A DNA stretch of 64,000 bases from Pseudarthrobacter sp. NIBRBAC000502770 (GCF_006517815.1 NZ_CP041198.1:3410001-3474000), one strand, 5' to 3'; positions 18,724-27,693 are shown, numbered from the stretch's first letter. Notes: generated by a model from the sequence alone, not told the origin. Made by a program: numbers and translations.

Positions 18724-18817
18724 GTCTTAAACCCCCGGGGAGATCGGGCTCCGGAGGACGGCTTCCGGCCGGTGCACTCTGCCCAGCTTATCCGCGGTAC
18801 CGCACTAAGCTGGTGCC

Positions 18818-19747
18818 ATGACCTCTCCAGCCCCCGTGGTTCTCGCCTTCCTCGATCCCGCTTACCCTGATGGCCGGGTGGCCGATGCCTCCAAGCCGCA
18901 ACTCCTGGTCACCGACCTGGGGGTCACGCGGGGCGACGGCGTCTTTGAAACCATGCTGGCCGTGGGCGGAACAGTACGGAAGATGCAGGCCCACCTTGAC
19001 CGCCTTGCCGGCTCCGCGGCGGCGTTGGACCTGGACATCCCGGACCAGGAGGCCTGGCGGCGCGTCATTGCCGCGGCGGTGGCCCGGCACCGGCTGGAGA
19101 ACCCGCCCGCAGACCCGGCTGCTGATGAGCTGGTGGTCAAACTGGTGGTCACCCGGGGCGTGGAAGGCGCGCCCACCCCCACAGCCTGGGTGCAGGCCAC
19201 CCCGGCCGGGGCAGCCGGGCGCCGGCAGCGTGAAACGGGCATCGACGTCATCCTCCTTGACCGTGGCTATGACAGCGACGTGGCCGACCGGGCGCCCTGG
19301 CTGCTCCTCGGCGCCAAAACGCTTTCCTACGCCGTCAACATGGCGGCCCTGCGCCACGCCCACAAACAGGGCGCCGACGACGTCATCTTCTTCTCCTCCG
19401 ATGGCCGTGTGCTGGAAGGGCCCACCTCAACGGTGCTGCTCGCACATGTGGAAAAGTCCGACGACGGCACCACGGTGAAGCGCCTCATCACCCCGCAGCT
19501 GGACAGCGGCATCCTGGCCGGGACCTCCCAGGGCGCCCTTTTCGCCGCCGCCAAGGCCGCCGGCTGGGAACTGGGCTACGGTCCGCTGGAACCCCGGGAC
19601 CTCATGGACGCTGACGCGGTCTGGCTGATTTCGAGCGTCCGCCTGCTTGCCCCCGTGAACAGGATCGATGGCAAGGAGATCGGCACCCCGGCCCTCCAGA
19701 AGGAACTGACCGCGGAGTTGGGTGAGCTGTTCGCCGGCATCCAGTAG
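18818..19747 (+). CDS. pabC: Aminodeoxychorismate lyase (PabC), fold-type IV PLP enzyme
   Basis: A 309-residue class IV aminotransferase-fold protein. The PLP lysine is K167 in LLGAKTLSYAVNM, and GDGVFETML and LEGPTSTVLL match the family. Together with the PabB fusion at 15113 this would complete p-aminobenzoate synthesis (lyase step: 4-amino-4-deoxychorismate to pABA plus pyruvate). A D-amino-acid or branched-chain aminotransferase is the main alternative; the nearby pabB makes PabC the better call. ATG 18818 start. Confidence 0.87.
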   Translation: MTSPAPVVLAFLDPAYPDGRVADASKPQLLVTDLGVTRGDGVFETMLAVGGTVRKMQAHLDRLAGSAAALDLDIPDQEAWRRVIAAAVARHRLENPPADPAADELVVKLVVTRGVEGAPTPTAWVQATPAGAAGRRQRETGIDVILLDRGYDSDVADRAPWLLLGAKTLSYAVNMAALRHAHKQGADDVIFFSSDGRVLEGPTSTVLLAHVEKSDDGTTVKRLITPQLDSGILAGTSQGALFAAAKAAGWELGYGPLEPRDLMDADAVWLISSVRLLAPVNRIDGKEIGTPALQKELTAELGELFAGIQ

Positions 19748-19807
19748 CGGCGAAACAAGCGGCGCAATCCCTTTTCCCGCTCCCGCAACACCCGTAAGGT
19801 GTGGACC

Positions 19808-20275
19808 ATGGACTCGCGAAACCTGCCGAAGATTGAAAACCTGTCCTTCGACGACTGCTGGGAACTCCTCGACAACGACACGGTGGGCAGGTTGGCCATC
19901 GTGGTGGACGAACATCCCGAGATCTTCCCCGTGAACTACGCTGTCCACCTGCGCAGCATCGTCTTCCGCACCGCACCCGGTTCAAAGCTGTGGGGCGCCC
20001 GGATGGAACGTCCGGCAGCCCTGGAAATCGACGGCTACGACCCTGCCTCCGAACAGGCCTGGAGCGTGGTGGTGCGCGGCGAAACGGAGATCATCGAGGA
20101 CCAGGGCGTGAAAGATGCCGTGGACGGGCTGGGCCTGGAACCTTGGCAGCCGGGCGAAAAGGCCAACTACGTCCGGCTTAACGCCAAAGCCCTGACGGGG
20201 CGCCGGTTCCGCGTCAACAAGCCGGACATCTGGAACACCCGCCTGCAGGACCGTCGTCGGGCGTCCTTCGAATAG
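19808..20275 (+). CDS. PNPOx-like flavin-binding split-barrel protein
   Basis: A 155-residue protein of the pyridoxamine 5'-phosphate oxidase-like superfamily. ENLSFDDCWELLDNDTVGRLAIVVDEHPEIFPVNYAVHLRSIVFRT is the characteristic N-terminal beta-barrel opening of the actinobacterial group that binds FMN or F420. It is too short for a true PdxH and lacks its C-terminal signature. ATG 19808 is preferred; GTG 19799 would add three residues. Probable redox protein; substrate unknown. Confidence 0.82.
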   Translation: MDSRNLPKIENLSFDDCWELLDNDTVGRLAIVVDEHPEIFPVNYAVHLRSIVFRTAPGSKLWGARMERPAALEIDGYDPASEQAWSVVVRGETEIIEDQGVKDAVDGLGLEPWQPGEKANYVRLNAKALTGRRFRVNKPDIWNTRLQDRRRASFE

Positions 20276-20314
20276 GCCACGCCCGGTAATACCGCCTCCA
20301 CAAGGCCCGGAGCG

Positions 20315-21019
20315 TCAGGCGGCGGGGCCGGCCGCCTGGCGTGACAGCTGGGCTTCCAGCCCGGACAGCAGGATGCCAAGTCCCTGGTCAAGCTCCGCCT
20401 CGCCGTCGTACTCAGACAGGGCCGGAGCCAGTGCACGAAGCTTGGGGAACTCCTTCGCGGGCAGCCGGTGGAGCCCCAGCCGCAGCAGCACCTCGTTCTC
20501 TTCAGGGTCCACCACGTACTCCTGCAGTTCGTTCAGGATGTGTCCGTAGAGGAAGCCGTAGTAGGCGCGGTAGACGTGGAGTGCATCGGCCGCACCGAAT
20601 CCTGCAGCGCCGAGAAGGGACAGGATCTGTTCCAAGGGACGCAGCGTGCCCAGCGGCCTAAGGCCGAGGGGCGTGGACAGGGGCCGGGTGACCAGCAGCG
20701 GCACAACATTGGGGTGCTGGAGGGCAAGCGTTCGCAGGCCATGGGCAATCCCGCGCAGCTGGGCCTTCCAGTCGGGGTCCTCCGGATGGATGCGGAGCTG
20801 GTTGAGCACCAACTCCGTAACTCCATCCAACAAAGCTGCACGGTTCTGGGCATAGCGGTAAAGGCTCATCGGGTCCCGGCCAAGCTCCTGCCCAAGGCGG
20901 CGCATGGTCAGCGCGTCCAGGCCCTCGGCGTCCACCAGCTCCAGCGCTTTGGCCAGTACCAGGTCCCTGCTCAGCCTCGGCTTGGTGCCCGCCGTTCCCG
21001 AAGTATTGGCTGAAGTCAT
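20315..21019 (-). CDS. TetR-family transcriptional regulator
   Basis: A 234-residue TetR regulator. The HTH (about residues 18-65, LSRDLVLAKALELVDAEGLDALTMRRLGQELGRDPMSLYRYAQNRAALLDGV) is of the type that pairs with the TetR_C_1 tetracycline-repressor-like C-terminal domain, which the remaining sequence resembles. ATG 21019 is preceded by AAGGATC. A GTCTAC-AGC-GTAGAC palindrome 73 bases upstream is a likely autoregulatory operator. It converges with the PNPOx-like gene; no divergent target enzyme is adjacent, so the regulated genes may be elsewhere. Confidence 0.88.
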   Translation of the reverse strand: MTSANTSGTAGTKPRLSRDLVLAKALELVDAEGLDALTMRRLGQELGRDPMSLYRYAQNRAALLDGVTELVLNQLRIHPEDPDWKAQLRGIAHGLRTLALQHPNVVPLLVTRPLSTPLGLRPLGTLRPLEQILSLLGAAGFGAADALHVYRAYYGFLYGHILNELQEYVVDPEENEVLLRLGLHRLPAKEFPKLRALAPALSEYDGEAELDQGLGILLSGLEAQLSRQAAGPAA

Positions 21020-21091
21020 TATTTGATCCTTACTGGGGGCAGCCGGCTGATTTATTCAATACGGTTGCCTCAGTTGTAGTCTACGAGTAAA

Positions 21092-21106
21092 GTCTACAGC
21101 GTAGAC
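21092..21106. promoter_or_regulatory. Candidate TetR operator
   Basis: GTCTAC-AGC-GTAGAC is a perfect 6-bp inverted repeat with 3-base spacer; an additional GTCTAC at 21079-21084 gives a third half-site 13 bases away. It lies upstream of the TetR gene at 20315-21019. The remainder of 21020-21244 has no gene. Confidence 0.6.
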
Positions 21107-21244
21107 ATGCCTCAAGAACGCTGATATTCCCAAGTTCTCCTGATGGGATCGAACCTACAGACCCACCGCCCCCGTGCAGGGCATCGAGGGTTTTGCTGCT
21201 GTAGCCGAACGGCGGCACCGCGCACCGAGCGAAGGGACGCCGTC

Positions 21245-21499
21245 ATGGCCAATTCGCAGTTTGATCTTTTCCTCCACGAAGCCACCTACGCCGACCAGGC
21301 CTCCGAATCAAGCCTCGACCGTGACCGCCTCTTTGGGCTGTACACCAGCTGGTGCTTCGTCAACGAGCAGCCGGCCGGCACCGAGTCCAGCTTCTGGGCT
21401 GCCATGAAACACCGGGTCTCCGCCCGCCGGAACGGACTGCGCATGAAGGGGCCCGCCGCCGCGGACTACATCATGACCAGTTACCCACGGCTGGTCTAA
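21245..21499 (+). CDS. Small conserved protein, possible winged-helix (D5/primase C-terminal-like)
   Basis: An 84-residue protein starting at ATG 21245 behind GAAGGGACG. The segment LFGLYTSWCFVNEQPAGTESSFWAAMKHRV resembles the YxxWC...F...L/M pattern of the winged helix at the C-terminus of D5/P4-type phage primases, a faint likeness only. RRNGLRMKGPAAADYI follows and could be the wing. No mobile genes surround it. Two hairpins follow the gene, so it is probably a monocistronic unit. Function unknown. Confidence 0.6.
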   Translation: MANSQFDLFLHEATYADQASESSLDRDRLFGLYTSWCFVNEQPAGTESSFWAAMKHRVSARRNGLRMKGPAAADYIMTSYPRLV

Positions 21500-21519
21500 G
21501 CCCCAACGGGCTGTCAGAT

Positions 21520-21588
21520 GGGGCGCCGGGTAACCGGCGCCCCACCATCAGATGCTGTGGCACTTGACATATGTGCCACAGCATTTTT
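21520..21588 (+). terminator. Two tandem hairpins, the second with a T-run
   Basis: GGGGCGCCGG (21520-21529) pairs with 21534-21543 around a GTAA loop. ATGCTGTGGCAC (21552-21563) pairs perfectly with 21573-21584 around a 9-base loop and runs into TTTTT at 21584-21588, a textbook intrinsic terminator for the small gene ending at 21499. The opposing gene ends at 21616, so the same structure may stop both transcripts. Confidence 0.85.
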
Positions 21589-21615
21589 CATGCCCCGGGA
21601 CGTCCCCGCTGCCGC

Positions 21616-24084
21616 CTAGGTGGGAATAATCCGGAAGAGGAACCTGGCTCGGACCATCACCCACAGAAGGCCCAGCACCACGGCGTAGGCGACGGTGTTG
21701 AGGAAGATGCTCTGCTGCTGCAGCGCCGGGATGTTGGCCACGACGGCGATCAGCACCACGTGCATGATGAATACGTAGAGCGTGGCGCGGCCCAGCGGGA
21801 TCAGGAACCAACCCAGGGCCCGCTGCACTGGTTTCCAGTAGGCGCTAAGGAAGGCGTAGGCGGCCACCACCAAGACCAGGACGTTGAGCAGGCGGCCGGG
21901 CGCCACGTAGGTCCGGCCGAACAGCGCGTCATACATGGCCCGGTAGGCGGCGTCCGGCATGAGCGCCAGCCGGACGTCATAGTTGTTGGCCAGGTACGGG
22001 TTGCCCCAGGACAGGAAGGCCAGCGCGAACGCCGCTGCGGTGCAGGCTGCCACCACCCAGGTGTGCGCCGACAGCCAGGCGACTATGCTGCGGCGGTGGT
22101 AGCCGACAACCAGGCCGACGACAAAGAGTACCTGCCATACCAACAGGGGGAACGAATCCTCGAACTGCGATGGCAGGAGCCTGACCCTGGTTACGGCCCC
22201 GACCGCATACACGGCCAGGGACGCCAGCAACACCCAGATGGCCTTGCCGCGGTTGAGTGCCGCCAGGATCAGGGGGCTGGCCAGCAGGAGCACCACGTAA
22301 AGGCCCATGACGTTGAACTGCCAGGGCCCGAACTGCAGCAGCACGATGGCCGGAAGCACCTGCGGCGGCACGGGGAACTGGAACAGCGACGACATGCCCG
22401 CGTACAGGTCGTAGGTCCGGCCCGCGCCGCTGTGCCCGGCGCCGCCGGTTCCCTGGTCCACGAACGTGGTCAGGGCCTCGGTGTGGAAGAACGGGAGCAG
22501 CGACAGCAGGAAGACGCCGACCAGCACGGCCAGGGCAGTGACATAGAGCTTCCCGGCACGGCGGGACGTCAGGTCCACCACCCGGCCGAAATCCTCCTTC
22601 GCTTTGGGGCCGTACACCATGCCCACCACCAGGCCGGAGAACAGGACAAACAACTCAGCGCCTGATACGAAGCCCACCGCCTCCTGGGTGAGCAGCTGGA
22701 ACAGCGAGGCCATGCCCAGGTGGTTGACCACCACGAAGACAATGGCCATTCCGCGCAGCAGGTCCACCCGCGAATCCCTGGCAGAAGGATCCTGGTAACT
22801 CCAGGCCGTGGCAGCGTTGATCCGGCGCGGAACCTGCCACAGGGCCACCAGGAGGATGACCATGGCGGCAGCAACGGTCCACGGGGCGGCGCCCGCAAGT
22901 GTGTTGGCGCGGACATACGTGCCTGCGGACGCCACATCCGTGACAGGCCCGGTGACCATGGGCGATGCCTTCAACCGGTCCAGGGCAGTTTTGGCGATGT
23001 CCGGGCTTCCCGTGAGCAGCCAGCTGATGCTTGCTACGCCGGTGTCCCGCGTGCTGGTCCGTTCGTCCCACACCACGGCGGCCGTTCCGGCGAAATGCGG
23101 AGAGGTGGCAGTTGCCACCACCTGGTCCCACCAGCGCGTTTTGATGTCCGCCTCGGGCGCCCCGCCGGATGCAGGGCTGTAGAAGGCCGAGGTCTGGAGC
23201 AGGAAGGGCTTTTTGTGTCCTTCGGCGTAGGTACCGTAGAAGTTTTCGTTGCCGGAGGCCGTCAGCATGTCTTCGAGTTCGCCGGCGTGCGGCAGGGAGT
23301 TGACGGCGGCCGCGCCGGCAGTGTCGTCATGGTAGGCGGCCAACCCCACCCAGTCCACCGCGTCGTCGCCCGGGTAATACGGGGCATAGGCGCTGTCGCT
23401 CCCGTTCCAGGTTCCGTCCCCATTTGTATCCAGGAGGGAAAACCCGTCGCTTCCCGGCTGTGGCGCATTCCTGTTCCGGTCGAAGGGGTAGTCCTTCCCC
23501 AGGTAGGGCGCCCACACCATGGTGGCCCGGCCGCCGTCGTCCTTCCTGAAGGCTGCCGACACCGCTTGGAAAGCCTGCCGGTACGCAGCCGGCTGCTGGC
23601 CCCAGGCCACCCAGCTGGCGTTCATGTCGGGGGCAAAGCGGACCAGCAGTTGGCCCTTGAATCCCGCGGTCAGGTCGCGCACCTGCGCTGCGAACGCTTC
23701 CGCCTCCGCGGCGCCGAGCTGGTCCAGCGGCACGGACGGCTTGACCGTGAGCATGGCGTGGGCGCCCTTCGCTGCGGTCTGCTGCAGGAAGCCCCCGATG
23801 TCATTCCGCTCGGATTCGCGGTACGGCATGGTGATGTCATGGCCGTAGAGCGCCGGGGTTGCGCCCAGCCGGTCGCTGAAGCCCGCGGCGGTATCCTCAC
23901 CCCATTCGAGGACCGCCCCCAGCCAGGGTTTGCCCCTGTCCGGCGCGGGGCCGGCCGCCTGCGCCGGGGCTGCCGGGGCCACCACTGCCAGGAGGGCGAT
24001 GAGAACCGCGGCCAGGAAGGACGCGGCGGAACGCGGACGGTTACGCCGGATGGCGGCGCGGTGGTGCGATACGTGTGCCCGCAT
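21616..24084 (-). CDS. Secreted degenerate GH26-like domain fused to OpgC-type membrane acyltransferase
   Basis: An 822-residue protein. A signal sequence or anchor (about 20-43) leads to an extracytoplasmic region (45 to about 370) resembling GH26 beta-mannanases: LLVRFAPDMNASWVAWG aligns with the acid/base motif (E replaced by D153), and KPFLLQTSAFYS with the nucleophile region (E replaced by Q297), so hydrolysis looks lost. An EF-hand-like loop DTNGDGTWNGSD is at 219-230. About ten membrane helices follow, beginning DSRVDLLRGMAIVFVVVNHLG, as in OpgC acyltransferases that modify periplasmic glucans. It probably binds and acylates a cell-surface polysaccharide (inference). The start at 24084 has no clear ribosome site. 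Confidence 0.8.
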   Translation of the reverse strand: MRAHVSHHRAAIRRNRPRSAASFLAAVLIALLAVVAPAAPAQAAGPAPDRGKPWLGAVLEWGEDTAAGFSDRLGATPALYGHDITMPYRESERNDIGGFLQQTAAKGAHAMLTVKPSVPLDQLGAAEAEAFAAQVRDLTAGFKGQLLVRFAPDMNASWVAWGQQPAAYRQAFQAVSAAFRKDDGGRATMVWAPYLGKDYPFDRNRNAPQPGSDGFSLLDTNGDGTWNGSDSAYAPYYPGDDAVDWVGLAAYHDDTAGAAAVNSLPHAGELEDMLTASGNENFYGTYAEGHKKPFLLQTSAFYSPASGGAPEADIKTRWWDQVVATATSPHFAGTAAVVWDERTSTRDTGVASISWLLTGSPDIAKTALDRLKASPMVTGPVTDVASAGTYVRANTLAGAAPWTVAAAMVILLVALWQVPRRINAATAWSYQDPSARDSRVDLLRGMAIVFVVVNHLGMASLFQLLTQEAVGFVSGAELFVLFSGLVVGMVYGPKAKEDFGRVVDLTSRRAGKLYVTALAVLVGVFLLSLLPFFHTEALTTFVDQGTGGAGHSGAGRTYDLYAGMSSLFQFPVPPQVLPAIVLLQFGPWQFNVMGLYVVLLLASPLILAALNRGKAIWVLLASLAVYAVGAVTRVRLLPSQFEDSFPLLVWQVLFVVGLVVGYHRRSIVAWLSAHTWVVAACTAAAFALAFLSWGNPYLANNYDVRLALMPDAAYRAMYDALFGRTYVAPGRLLNVLVLVVAAYAFLSAYWKPVQRALGWFLIPLGRATLYVFIMHVVLIAVVANIPALQQQSIFLNTVAYAVVLGLLWVMVRARFLFRIIPT

Positions 24085-24249
24085 GCTGACAAGGACCCCC
24101 GGTACTCATTGCTCTGGATACGGGGCGGCGCCCCCGGTATGAACCTTATCGGTCCGCAGCAGGCTACGTGCCGCATGGCGGGCAGCTCAATGACGGAACA
24201 TGACGACGTCGGCGATGCGGCTTGGCGCGGCAGGTGTTACGTTTTTGGG

Positions 24250-24345
24250 GAGTAATGAGTACCGGCGCCAAGCCCTGACTTGCCGGTCGGCAACCCTCCC
24301 TTTCGCGGCGGGGTGCCTCAGGTGAATACTCGGCATATCGACCGA
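24250..24345 (+). promoter_or_regulatory. SAM-IV-type S-adenosylmethionine riboswitch
   Basis: The stretch contains, in order, GAGTACCGGCGCCAAGCCC, TTGCCGGTCGGCAACCCTCC, CGCGGCGGGGTGCC and TCAGGTGAATACTC, which matches the conserved core of SAM-IV riboswitches from actinobacteria. The outer P1 stem pairs GAGTA (24257-24261) with TACTC (24327-24331). It lies just ahead of a DUF1737-rhodanese-metZ operon, so high SAM should shut down methionine-directed sulfhydrylation. 24085-24249 upstream shows no gene. Confidence 0.88.
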
Positions 24346-24379
24346 TTCGAGCTGCAAGCGTGAGAGAAGGAGATCCGTC

Positions 24380-24655
24380 GTGTCCGACGCACCCGCCCTT
24401 GACGAAAGACTGTCCTACCGCCTGATAACCGGCGCGGACACCCGTGAATTCTGCGAGCGGATCTCCGCCGCACTCGCCGACGGCTACGTGCTGCACGGCA
24501 GCCCGGCAGCTACTTTCAACGGCACCAGCGTCATCGTGGCGCAGGCAATCGTCCTTCCGGCCGCCATCGCCTCAGCCGATGCCGCCGTCGCCACAGCGGT
24601 GGACCAGCTCGACGCCGGCCTTGAAGGCGATTTCGACGGCGAGGGCCACGCATGA
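24380..24655 (+). CDS. DUF1737 domain protein
   Basis: A 91-residue protein; LSYRLITGADTREFCERISAALADGYVLHGSPAATFNG is the DUF1737 signature. GTG 24380 follows AGAAGGAGA at good spacing. It is the first gene under the SAM riboswitch and overlaps the rhodanese gene by ATGA, so it is translationally coupled to sulfur metabolism, though its role is not known. Confidence 0.82.
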   Translation: MSDAPALDERLSYRLITGADTREFCERISAALADGYVLHGSPAATFNGTSVIVAQAIVLPAAIASADAAVATAVDQLDAGLEGDFDGEGHA

Positions 24656-25062
24656 GCTACGCCGGAGACCTGACGCCCCAGGAAGCATGGGCCAAGCTGG
24701 AGCAGGGCGCCATCCTGGTGGACGTCCGCACCGAGGGCGAATGGGCCCACATCGGCATCCCGGACACCAAGGCCACGGACAACGATCCCCTGTTCATCCA
24801 GTGGACCTTCCCCGGCGGCATCCCCAATCCCGACTTCGTCAAGGACCTCCAGGCGCAGGCGCCGGAGGATCCCCAGGCGGAACTGCTCTTCCTCTGCCGC
24901 TCCGGCCAGCGGTCCATCGCGGCTGCAACTGCCGCCACCCAGGCCGGTTTTACCGCCTACAACGTGCTGGAGGGCTTCGAAGGCGAGCCGGACCGCTACG
25001 GCGAACGCACCGTCAACGGCTGGAAGAACCGCGGCCTCCCCACCAACCTCGGAAAGAACTAA
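24652..25062 (+). CDS. Rhodanese-like sulfurtransferase
   Basis: A 136-residue single-domain rhodanese. The active-site loop is CRSGQRS with catalytic C82, and VDVRTEGEWAHIGIP is the typical first motif. It lies in the SAM-riboswitch operon, overlapping the DUF1737 gene by four bases and ending immediately before the metZ start (TAA followed directly by GTG). A role in delivering or handling sulfide or persulfide for MetZ is plausible but inferred. Confidence 0.92.
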   Translation: MSYAGDLTPQEAWAKLEQGAILVDVRTEGEWAHIGIPDTKATDNDPLFIQWTFPGGIPNPDFVKDLQAQAPEDPQAELLFLCRSGQRSIAAATAATQAGFTAYNVLEGFEGEPDRYGERTVNGWKNRGLPTNLGKN

Positions 25063-26271
25063 GTGACCTTCAACCCAGACGCCCCCGGCTGGAACCCCGA
25101 TACGCAGGCAGTCCGCGGCGGCCTGGACCGCTCCAACTTCCAGGAAACGTCCGAGGCCATCTTCCTGAACTCCGGCTTCGTCTACGAATCCGCTGCGGCA
25201 GCTGAACGCGCGTTCACCGGCGAGGACGAGCGCTTTGTCTACTCCCGCTACGGCAACCCGTCCGTTGCCACCTTCCAGGAACGGCTCAGGCTGCTGGAAG
25301 GCACCGAAGCCTGCTTTGCGACGGCGTCGGGCATGTCTGCCGTGTTCACCGCGCTGGGTGCCCTGCTGGCTGCCGGCGACCGCGTGGTGGCTGCCCGTTC
25401 GCTGTTCGGTTCGTGCTTTGTGATCCTGAACGAGATCCTCCCGCGCTGGGGTGTGGAAACGGTCTTCGTGGACGGTCCGGACCTGGACCAGTGGCGCGAA
25501 GCCCTGTCCAAGCCCACCACCGCCGTCTTCTTCGAGTCCCCGTCCAACCCCATGCAGGAAATCGTCGACATCGCCGCCGTCAGTGAGCTGGCGCATGCGG
25601 CCGGCGCCACCGTGGTGGCTGACAACGTCTTTGCCACTCCCCTGCTGCAGCGCTGCGGGGACCTCGGCGCCGACGTCATCGTCTACTCGGGTACCAAGCA
25701 CATCGATGGGCAGGGCAGGGTGATGGGCGGTGCCATCCTGGGCACCAAGGAATTCATCGACGGACCCGTCAAGCAGCTGATGCGCCATACCGGCCCCGCA
25801 CTGTCCGCCTTCAACGCCTGGGTCCTGACCAAGGGCCTGGAAACCATGGGCCTGCGCGTCAACCACTCGTCCGCCACCGCGCTGCGGCTGGCTGAATGGC
25901 TCGAGGAACAGCCGGCGGTAGGCTGGGTGAAGTATCCGCTCCTGAAGTCGCACCCGCAGTACGGGCTGGCCGCCAAGCAGATGAGTGCCGGCGGAACGGT
26001 CCTGACCTTCGAACTGGCCCCGACCGGCGGGCGCTCCGGCAAGGAAGCGGCATTCGCCCTCCTGGACGGGCTGCGGATCATCGATATTTCCAACAACCTC
26101 GGTGATGCCAAGTCCCTGATCACGCACCCGGCCACCACCACCCACCGCGCCATGGGCCCGGAGGGGCGGGCCGCCATTGGGCTCAGCGACGGCGTGGTGC
26201 GGCTCTCGGTGGGGCTCGAGGACCCGGATGACCTCCTCCGCGACCTCGAGCAGGCGCTGAAGCAGATCTAG
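25063..26271 (+). CDS. metZ: O-succinylhomoserine sulfhydrylase (MetZ)
   Basis: A 402-residue Cys/Met-metabolism PLP enzyme. The PLP lysine is K212 in YSGTKHIDGQGR, and SRYGNPSVATFQERLRLLEG and ATASGMSAVFTALGALLAAGD match the MetZ subgroup. The enzyme makes homocysteine from O-succinylhomoserine (or O-acetylhomoserine) and sulfide. GTG 25063 directly abuts the preceding stop. Control by the SAM-IV riboswitch supports a methionine role over cystathionine lyase or gamma-synthase functions. Confidence 0.93.
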   Translation: MTFNPDAPGWNPDTQAVRGGLDRSNFQETSEAIFLNSGFVYESAAAAERAFTGEDERFVYSRYGNPSVATFQERLRLLEGTEACFATASGMSAVFTALGALLAAGDRVVAARSLFGSCFVILNEILPRWGVETVFVDGPDLDQWREALSKPTTAVFFESPSNPMQEIVDIAAVSELAHAAGATVVADNVFATPLLQRCGDLGADVIVYSGTKHIDGQGRVMGGAILGTKEFIDGPVKQLMRHTGPALSAFNAWVLTKGLETMGLRVNHSSATALRLAEWLEEQPAVGWVKYPLLKSHPQYGLAAKQMSAGGTVLTFELAPTGGRSGKEAAFALLDGLRIIDISNNLGDAKSLITHPATTTHRAMGPEGRAAIGLSDGVVRLSVGLEDPDDLLRDLEQALKQI

Positions 26272-26362
26272 CCTTTTCGACGCGCCTCCCCGTTTTCGAC
26301 GCGCAGATTCCCTGGCGCGCACGGAATGCGGCGTGCGCAAAGGAGTGTGCGCGTCGAAAAGG
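26272..26362. repeat. 14-bp inverted repeat with a direct-repeat copy after metZ
   Basis: CCTTTTCGACGCGC (26272-26285) immediately after the metZ stop is perfectly complementary to 26349-26362. TTTTCGACGCGC is repeated directly at 26293-26304. A GC-rich middle lies between. It may be the metZ terminator or a small dispersed repeat unit; the opposing ligase gene ends at 26400. Confidence 0.65.
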
Positions 26363-26399
26363 AATATGCATGCCGCGGACCGGCAACCCAAGCGGCAGG

Positions 26400-27659
26400 T
26401 CAGGCCTGCCGCACGCGCAGCAGCTCGGGCGTGTCCGCCATGTCTGACAGGTCCAGCGTGTCGCGCATCGTCAGGTGGACGGCCTGCCGCACCACGGCAC
26501 CGAACCCCATGTCCTCAGGCGGCTGCCCCGCCAGGGCCTTGTCGCGGGCACGGCGCTGTTCAGCGGCCCCGGTTCCGCGGGAAATGATGTCCTCCACCCC
26601 CTGCCTGGCCAGGGCCAGCTCCCCCTGTTCGGCCAGGACGGGGGCAAGGTAGTCCACCAGGGAACGGACCACGTCCGCGGCCGGTGCGGGCCTGAAGTTG
26701 CCGAAGTCCAGGAGTTCGCCGCTCAGCCCGGCGCTGCTGGCCTGCCAGGACGCCATCCGCAGCAGGACTGTGGGTACAGGCGCGGGATCCACGTCCTCGC
26801 GCCATTCCCGGCCCGCGGATTCCACCAATGCCCGTACCAGCACCGCGATGAGGGCTGCGTCCCCGGCACGGAGGCACACGTCCGCCACCCGCACTTCCAC
26901 CGTCGGATGGTTCCGGGAGAGACGGGCGTCGAAATACAGCATGCCCTCATCGAGCATGACGCCGCTGTCCAGCAGCCGGGTCACCACGCGGCGGTACGCG
27001 GGATACGTCCCGTAAATACCTGCCGGGCCCGCAGTGGGCCAGCGGTTCCAGGCCTGGGTCCGGTAGCTTTCGAAACCGGTGGGGACGCCATTCCAAAATG
27101 GCGAGTTGGCGCTCAGTGCCGTGAGCACCGCCAGCTTGTCGCGGATCCGGTCCAGGACCGCCACGCCTTCCTCCGGCGATTCAATGAAGGTGTGGACGTG
27201 GAAACCGCAGGTCAGCTGCTCCTGGGCGGTGAGGCCAAAGCGTTCCAGCATCCTGGCATAGCGCGGGTCCGGCGTGGTGTGGCTGGGCGAGGCCACGGGA
27301 GAGGTGGCGAGCGCCGCAACCCGGGCCCCGTGCTTTTGGGCAGCCTGGTCCGCCAGCGCCCGGCCGGCCCGGATCTGTTCCAGCAGGCTTCCGTAGTCGG
27401 TGCACGGCCGGGTCTGTGTCTCGATCTGCTCAAGCTTGAGCTCGGCACTCAAGCCCATCTCGTCGTCGTAATCCGCCTGGTTGCCGGCATGGCGGCTTTC
27501 CAGCTCCACCGGCGCATCATCGGCTGCCACGCGCCGGCCAGCGAGGAGGGCATCGGCCAGGGCAAGCGGCTCCCCGGACTCCGGATCAACAATCAGGAGT
27601 TCTTCCTCGACGCCGAATGTACGCATACGAATATTCTGCCGCGCCCGCCGGGCATTCAC
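26400..27659 (-). CDS. YbdK-family carboxylate-amine ligase (GCS2-like)
   Basis: A protein of about 419 residues in the glutamate-cysteine ligase type 2 superfamily. [24 protein letters not shown] is the diagnostic N-terminus (FGVEEE), and [39 protein letters not shown] is the active-site core. YbdK-type enzymes have weak glutamate-cysteine ligase activity in vitro; the actinobacterial role is unclear. GTG 27659 is chosen because GGGAGG lies seven bases upstream; ATG 27677 and ATG 27626 are alternatives. Confidence 0.88.
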   Translation of the reverse strand: MNARRARQNIRMRTFGVEEELLIVDPESGEPLALADALLAGRRVAADDAPVELESRHAGNQADYDDEMGLSAELKLEQIETQTRPCTDYGSLLEQIRAGRALADQAAQKHGARVAALATSPVASPSHTTPDPRYARMLERFGLTAQEQLTCGFHVHTFIESPEEGVAVLDRIRDKLAVLTALSANSPFWNGVPTGFESYRTQAWNRWPTAGPAGIYGTYPAYRRVVTRLLDSGVMLDEGMLYFDARLSRNHPTVEVRVADVCLRAGDAALIAVLVRALVESAGREWREDVDPAPVPTVLLRMASWQASSAGLSGELLDFGNFRPAPAADVVRSLVDYLAPVLAEQGELALARQGVEDIISRGTGAAEQRRARDKALAGQPPEDMGFGAVVRQAVHLTMRDTLDLSDMADTPELLRVRQA

Positions 27660-27693
27660 AGGGGCGCCTCCCTTCATGACGAAGGATGAATGC

